Origin: Sycobia sp. Sy_11
Lineage: Eukaryota; Arthropoda; Insecta; Hymenoptera; Epichrysomallidae
DNA length: 64,000 bases
Direction of reading: 5' to 3'
Assembly (NCBI GenBank): GCA_018907035.1
Contig: JACCIC010000004.1
Coordinates: 8,353,501-8,417,500 of the forward strand
The position numbers and the translations under genes were made by a program. The notes under the pieces are model-generated. The model was not told where the DNA came from, made no database searches, and was given only the letters and a program-made list of their open reading frames with translations. Positions 59,075-64,000 of this stretch are shown here, one piece after another. How positions within the stretch are numbered: position 1 is the first letter of the stretch; each line of letters begins with the position of its first letter.

Positions 59075-59265
59075 TTTTAATCAGAAGCAGAACGCATCGG
59101 AAAGTCGCGTCGTTCTTACGACTTTTAAAGAGCCCGTGCGTTATTTCAACGAAAAGTGGCCCCGTGTCCTGCTGCGCGCACATCTGACGTATCGCAGTAT
59201 ATGACAATAAAGAATGAAAAAGAGCGAGATTGAAGGAGGTTATGCGTTACGTACATAATCGCATG

Positions 59266-59270
<5 letters not shown>

Positions 59271-59314
<44 letters not shown>
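59271..59314. repeat. (TA)n microsatellite
   Basis: About 44 bp of TA. Shorter TA and (TTTA)n runs follow at 59432-59481. Confidence 0.97.
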
Positions 59315-59317
<3 letters not shown>

Positions 59318-59521
59318 GCGCGATCGCGTATATTAGCATCGGGAATCGCGCGTGACGTAACATCTCCGCCTTAGGCGCTCGGGCGCTACCGATGCTCTTT
59401 TTTCATTACCACCAGCGCGCGCATCATCAAAACTATATATATATATATATATACATTTATTTATTTATTTATTTATTTATTCCGTTATTATTCGAGTGTG
59501 AAGGCCATATATTCTGTATTT

Positions 59522-59525
<4 letters not shown>

Positions 59526-59562
<37 letters not shown>
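59526..59562. repeat. (AG)n microsatellite
   Basis: About 37 bp of AG. Confidence 0.97.
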
Positions 59563-59566
<4 letters not shown>

Positions 59567-61666
59567 AGCAGAGCAGAGCGACGGCAGAGCGCCAGCTGTT
59601 AAATAACACAAGGTTATTAAAGATCGTCTCTGTCGCTTGGCTGGCGGGCTTTTTTCCTTTTTTCGTGTTTTATTCGAGAGTACGGAATACGAATAGTGTA
59701 TCAACAAGCCGCCTACCGTTCGAGGGAGGAGCGCCTCCAACGGGGGAGCAAAAAACCGAACATGGAAACAGAGGAACGAAAGAGTGGAGGGGGGATAGTA
59801 ATTTCCTTCGGCCCGATGGAGAAGTATACACGTATATAGGAAGAATTAACGAAAGAAGAAAAAAATGTAACGGCCCCAATGGGAGCGTTTTTCTTCACCG
59901 TCACTCGCGCGGCAGGGGAACGCACGACCGGACCGCCCCACAATCTTCTCCTGGGTTCTGGCGTAATTTTTGTCCCTCCCCGTTGTCGATCAGTGTCGAA
60001 GAGTGAGCCCATTGCGTTTATAAAATCTTTAAGAGGTTCTTCGAATCTAATCACCTATCTTTTTCTCTGTCTGTCTATCATTTTTTTTTTTTAATCAACG
60101 TGGTCGATCGATGCTCGTCGGGCTCGAGCGTCCGTCAAGTTGATTTTATATTCCGAGGCGCGATGCGTTCGAAATATTTGCTGGAATCAAGATTCAGAAA
60201 AGTTATATATAATGCACGTCAACGAGAAAGAGAGAGAGAGAGAGAGAGAGAGTGAAAGAGAGATTCTCGTTTATACGAGATTAAAATCATATTTAACGAA
60301 TGCCATCCTAACATTTGTCGAAATGTTGTATTTTAGGTCATTGGAAAAGTTTCTTTTATTTCATATTATTTTTCTTTTCACAATTTAGACAAGTGGTATA
60401 TTTCAATCAAATATTAAGATATGTAACGAAACTTTCACTTTCATTTATTTTTTAAAGCGACATACGTAAGAGAGGAAATATGATGAGAATTTTTCTTTGC
60501 TTGAACAGACGCCGTGCTTAATAAACATATAGTACTCTCGAATGAATGAACTCGTCAATTAATATTATTATCTCTTCAAGAAATCCAAGGACAACTCGAT
60601 ACATAAAAAGTAGACGCAGTGAGAAGAGAGAGAGAGAGAGATGAATCGCGTACAAACGTACTTTAACGAGCATCAAAGAGTTTGGCGAAGTAACGTAAAA
60701 AAAAACTATGCAGCACGTACGTTTATGTATATATAATATACATAGTATGGTTCTCAGTCGCTTCTCGAACCTTTAATTGCTAGAAATTGCGTGGTCTCTC
60801 TCTCGCACATCAAGAGAGACAGATATATTATATACCCGCGTCGCTCTCGGGATTATTACGCAAGCCGCGAGCGCGCAACGCCGTCATCGTCAGAGGTCGG
60901 CCCCGCGTGAGTGACGACTCATCTGCGGGTCTTTGTCTCTCTCTCTCTCTCTCTCTCTCTCTCCTTCTATTGACCCAAATCACCGCGCGGTAAAAGACCG
61001 GCTCGCTCGAGCTTATATATATATATATATCGTTTTGAGACGCCCCGGCCTGGTGCTCCGTCCCGCTGCTCGTACTCAATGATTCTTTTCCTCTTTCTAT
61101 TCGTCCGTTTCTATTTCTCCCTCTCCCCGCGTCAATATTTCTTTAAGGCGCGCACCAACGTTCGCCGCATACTCCATACCCGGGGCAAACTAGCATACGA
61201 CTCCGTTTTCTCCATTACAGCGGGCCAGGATCGATGGCTTTAGGTTTTCCTCTCTTCGACGAAATTTATAAAATCGTCAAGCCGAATTCGGCGCTGTGCG
61301 AGATGAATGTGTAAGAGAGAATAATTTAGGGCACGGCCAGCGACAATAATGCGGGCAAGAGTAAATGACCAAACCAATGTCGGGAGTGCGGCGGGGGGAG
61401 AAGGGCAAGGACAGCAAGCCCCCGTGATTTCGAGCCAAGAGAGCTGGGGAGAGCCTCGAAAGGGCGCGACCGAGGAAATCTCGGTTTATGGATCGTTCGA
61501 GAAGCGGCGAAAGAAGCGAGAGGAAAGGAAAGTCGAAAGTGCGACACGCGGCGGCTATTTATTGCCCGAGGCGTCGATTTAAAGGGATCCCCTCCCTCCA
61601 GTACGCCCGGCCCGTCAGCCCGACTCCCCAGTGTGTCGCCCAAAATTCTATGCGTGTAGTATGGCT

Positions 61667-61670
<4 letters not shown>

Positions 61671-61757
<87 letters not shown>
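61671..61757. repeat. (AC)n microsatellite, about 87 bp
   Basis: The longest AC tract here, with a single out-of-phase C near 61700 that splits it into two arms. Confidence 0.98.
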
Positions 61758-61760
<3 letters not shown>

Positions 61761-63387
61761 CATCGCTGTCGTTTCATTTGGGTCAAAAACAGGAAAAAAA
61801 ACTGAAGAGACACTTTGATTTGCTTGACTTGGTCGATGGTTGTAAATTCTTGATGTGTAAATAGGCGCGACGAAGAAATATCTATTGTATTATTGCCCAG
61901 GCGACAATGACAGGCCCGATCAACGGTCTATCTTCCTCGATTATGTATAATTGACGCGCCAACCGTAAAAATTATTCAACTTCGACCCGCGGATGGGATT
62001 TTCCTTGCGTTTTGCCGAAGCGTGAAAACGAGAGAGGGAAGAAGAAGGAGGGAGAGACAGAGACAGAGACAAAGAGTGATGATATAATAAGAAGGGAACG
62101 AAGGAATCAGTCTGCCGACGGACGTAATTAATATTAAACGAGAAGCTCGCCAGATGCGACGGCTGGTAGAGGCGAAAAAGAAGCGAATGAAACGAGGTGC
62201 TGCCTCGCGAGCGCACGCGCGAATGGGTTTGAAAGGAAACGGAGCCGAGCACGAGAGAAATAGAGAGGGAGAGAGAGAAAGAGAGAGAGAAGCCCGCACA
62301 CTTGCAAATCTTGTTTTTTCCCCGTTTTGTGCTCGAGCGGGGACACAGAGTCACTTCGCTCTTTGACGAATTACCTTCTCGTGTAATGAGCCTTCGTTCT
62401 TCTCTCGCTCTCTCTCTCTCTCTCTCTCTATGCCCGAGACCGCGGCTCTCCTCTCATTACGCCCGCTTTTTGCCGTACGGCACGGGATGTATAGAGGCAA
62501 CGGTAACGTCCCTCGCCTCTACTCAATCCCGCTTTTTCACTCGGTTTTCCTCTTTTTTTTTTCTTTTTTCGTATAACTCTCCGTTTGTCGAGCTCTCCTC
62601 TATTCGCCGTATGAATTACGCACTTTTTTTTTTTTTTTTTGTCAAATAGCCGTTGACCTTTGCGTTTTCAATTACGCTAAAGCGGACGGTCCGATTCGAA
62701 CGATAATGAGAGAGGCGAACTATTTGTTTTTTTTTCTACCTCTCGATTTTCTACGAGACAAGAACTGACGGAGTGTAGATTAGAACATCGAAGAGGATAA
62801 GAAAACTTTACCACGAATTAAATGCTTGAATAACGCACAAGGTAATAATTATAATTGTAATCCTCGGAATACGAGATCGCAGCTGTTAAATAAAATTGTT
62901 TCAAGGCCTGTTTTATCTAGATAAATAAGAAAAACCAGTGAAAATAATAGAAAGGTGCGATTTATCGAATAATAATGAACAAAAAACTCTCGTAACCGAT
63001 ACAACTGTAATATTGCAGGTAAATAAAGAGGTTACGACAGAGAAATAGAGATAAAATAAAAAAAAAAGAAAAATAACGACGCGTACGACCTTCAGTGATC
63101 TTGAAACATGTGAAACGATTGATATATCGTGGATAACAACTCTTCTCCACCTATCTCTCTGTTTCTGTTTATAAAAAGATATTCATCTATCTAAATATGT
63201 AGTTTCGAACTTTACGTCGAAAAGCTATCTTTCCTCTTCCGCTCGTTCGTTAAAGGAAGATTACAGGGCTCGTCCTTTTTCCGCGCTTCGAATTCTAACA
63301 GTGAACCGACCTGGCGTTGACGAATTATTCTCCAGAAATAAAATTTGGCTGTAAAAACGTAAACGTTGGGCGATTTCGACCACCTAG

Positions 63388-63389
<2 letters not shown>

Positions 63390-63429
<40 letters not shown>
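63390..63429. repeat. (AG)n microsatellite
   Basis: About 40 bp of AG. Confidence 0.97.
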
Positions 63430-63436
<7 letters not shown>

Positions 63437-63793
63437 AGACACATTATGATCTATAACTGTAGAACCACGCTGAGATATTTGGGTTAATGGTATAGAAAGG
63501 TATAAAAAAAATTAGAAAGTGTTCCGTCCTTTTTTTCCCTCCTCCGGCTTAAAATTCGCGGCAAAATTAGGGAGTTTGCGTTAAAAAAATTACGTACATT
63601 AATACTGTACGCTGTATAGTAATAGGCGCGCTTTATCTTACTTGTGACTCAGGCCATTAAAATTGTAAAATTGCGCGAGCGCCGCGCGAGATAAAAGGAG
63701 AGAAAAGAAAACTAGAACAGGAAAAATTCCAATTATATATATAGTACAATTATAAATTCAAATTAACACGCGTCTTTTTTAAAAGCAATCATT

Positions 63794-63798
<5 letters not shown>

Positions 63799-63841
<43 letters not shown>
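63799..63841. repeat. (AG)n microsatellite
   Basis: About 43 bp of AG followed by ACAGACAG. Confidence 0.97.
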
Positions 63842-63849
<8 letters not shown>

Positions 63850-64000
63850 AAGAGAGAGAGAACAAACGAACATTGTGTTACACCGTCTGTTATTATTATG
63901 TAAATCGCGTTTTATCACTAATTTTTTTTCTTTTTTCTTAAGAATGATTTTTGCGTCAATTGACCGCCGATGCCAAATACCGATGTAAAACAAAAAGTTA

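Larger units (their letters stand above)
36911..64000 (-). other. Upstream intron or 5' flank, at least 27 kb
   Basis: Because exon 1 begins with a split codon, coding sequence must exist further upstream on the minus strand, so this is most simply intron. I find no exon with both splice sites and non-repetitive coding here. Contents are dinucleotide repeats, CG-rich alternating tracts, poly-G/poly-C runs and hairpins. The longest non-repetitive open frames (42349-43038 and 58226-58666, both plus strand) are unrecognised. Confidence 0.65.

Overview
The window is animal, almost certainly insect, nuclear DNA. It has long introns, GT-AG splice sites, glutamine- and serine-rich coding exons, and very dense dinucleotide microsatellites: (AT)n, (AG)n and (AC)n, with many CG-rich alternating tracts. 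The abundance of CpG together with these tracts suggests a hymenopteran, perhaps a chalcid-type wasp, but this rests on composition only. There is no sign of bacterial genes, operons, CRISPR arrays, rRNA or a convincing tRNA.

I can support one protein-coding gene. It lies on the minus strand and is incomplete at both ends. Nine coding exons can be placed from 36910 down to 2753. Every internal boundary has a plausible acceptor and donor, and the reading phase agrees at all eight junctions. Together they encode 1,097 codons with no stop. In protein order the product has a charged coiled coil, a Pro/His segment, two 11-residue glutamine blocks, a second charged helical region, further Q/S/P/H-rich low-complexity stretches, a CtBP-type PLDL motif beside two basic nuclear-localisation-like clusters, and a serine-rich then basic tail. 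This fits a large nuclear transcription or chromatin cofactor. I cannot name the family: winged-eye/TNRC18/BAHCC1-like and Smrter/NCoR-like proteins are candidates only. A possible tenth exon, a 17-nt microexon, lies at 2625-2641.

Layout: 1-2624 is AT-rich non-coding DNA, presumably intron. 2753-12192 holds eight exons separated by introns of 99 nt to 3.2 kb. 12193-36765 is a single 24.6-kb intron. 36766-36910 is the coiled-coil exon. 36911-64000 is at least 27 kb of further upstream intron or flank with no supportable exon. The large intron and the upstream region are littered with microsatellites, poly-G/poly-C runs and short inverted repeats.

The points most worth a second look are: two exons that begin with GTGAGC directly after the acceptor AG, so splicing recreates a strong 5' splice site; the microexon candidate; a 10-bp-phased palindromic repeat in one intron; a perfect 14-bp hairpin; and the unidentified conserved-looking protein segments. 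I saw no clearly new system. Most long open frames outside the listed exons are translated microsatellites.
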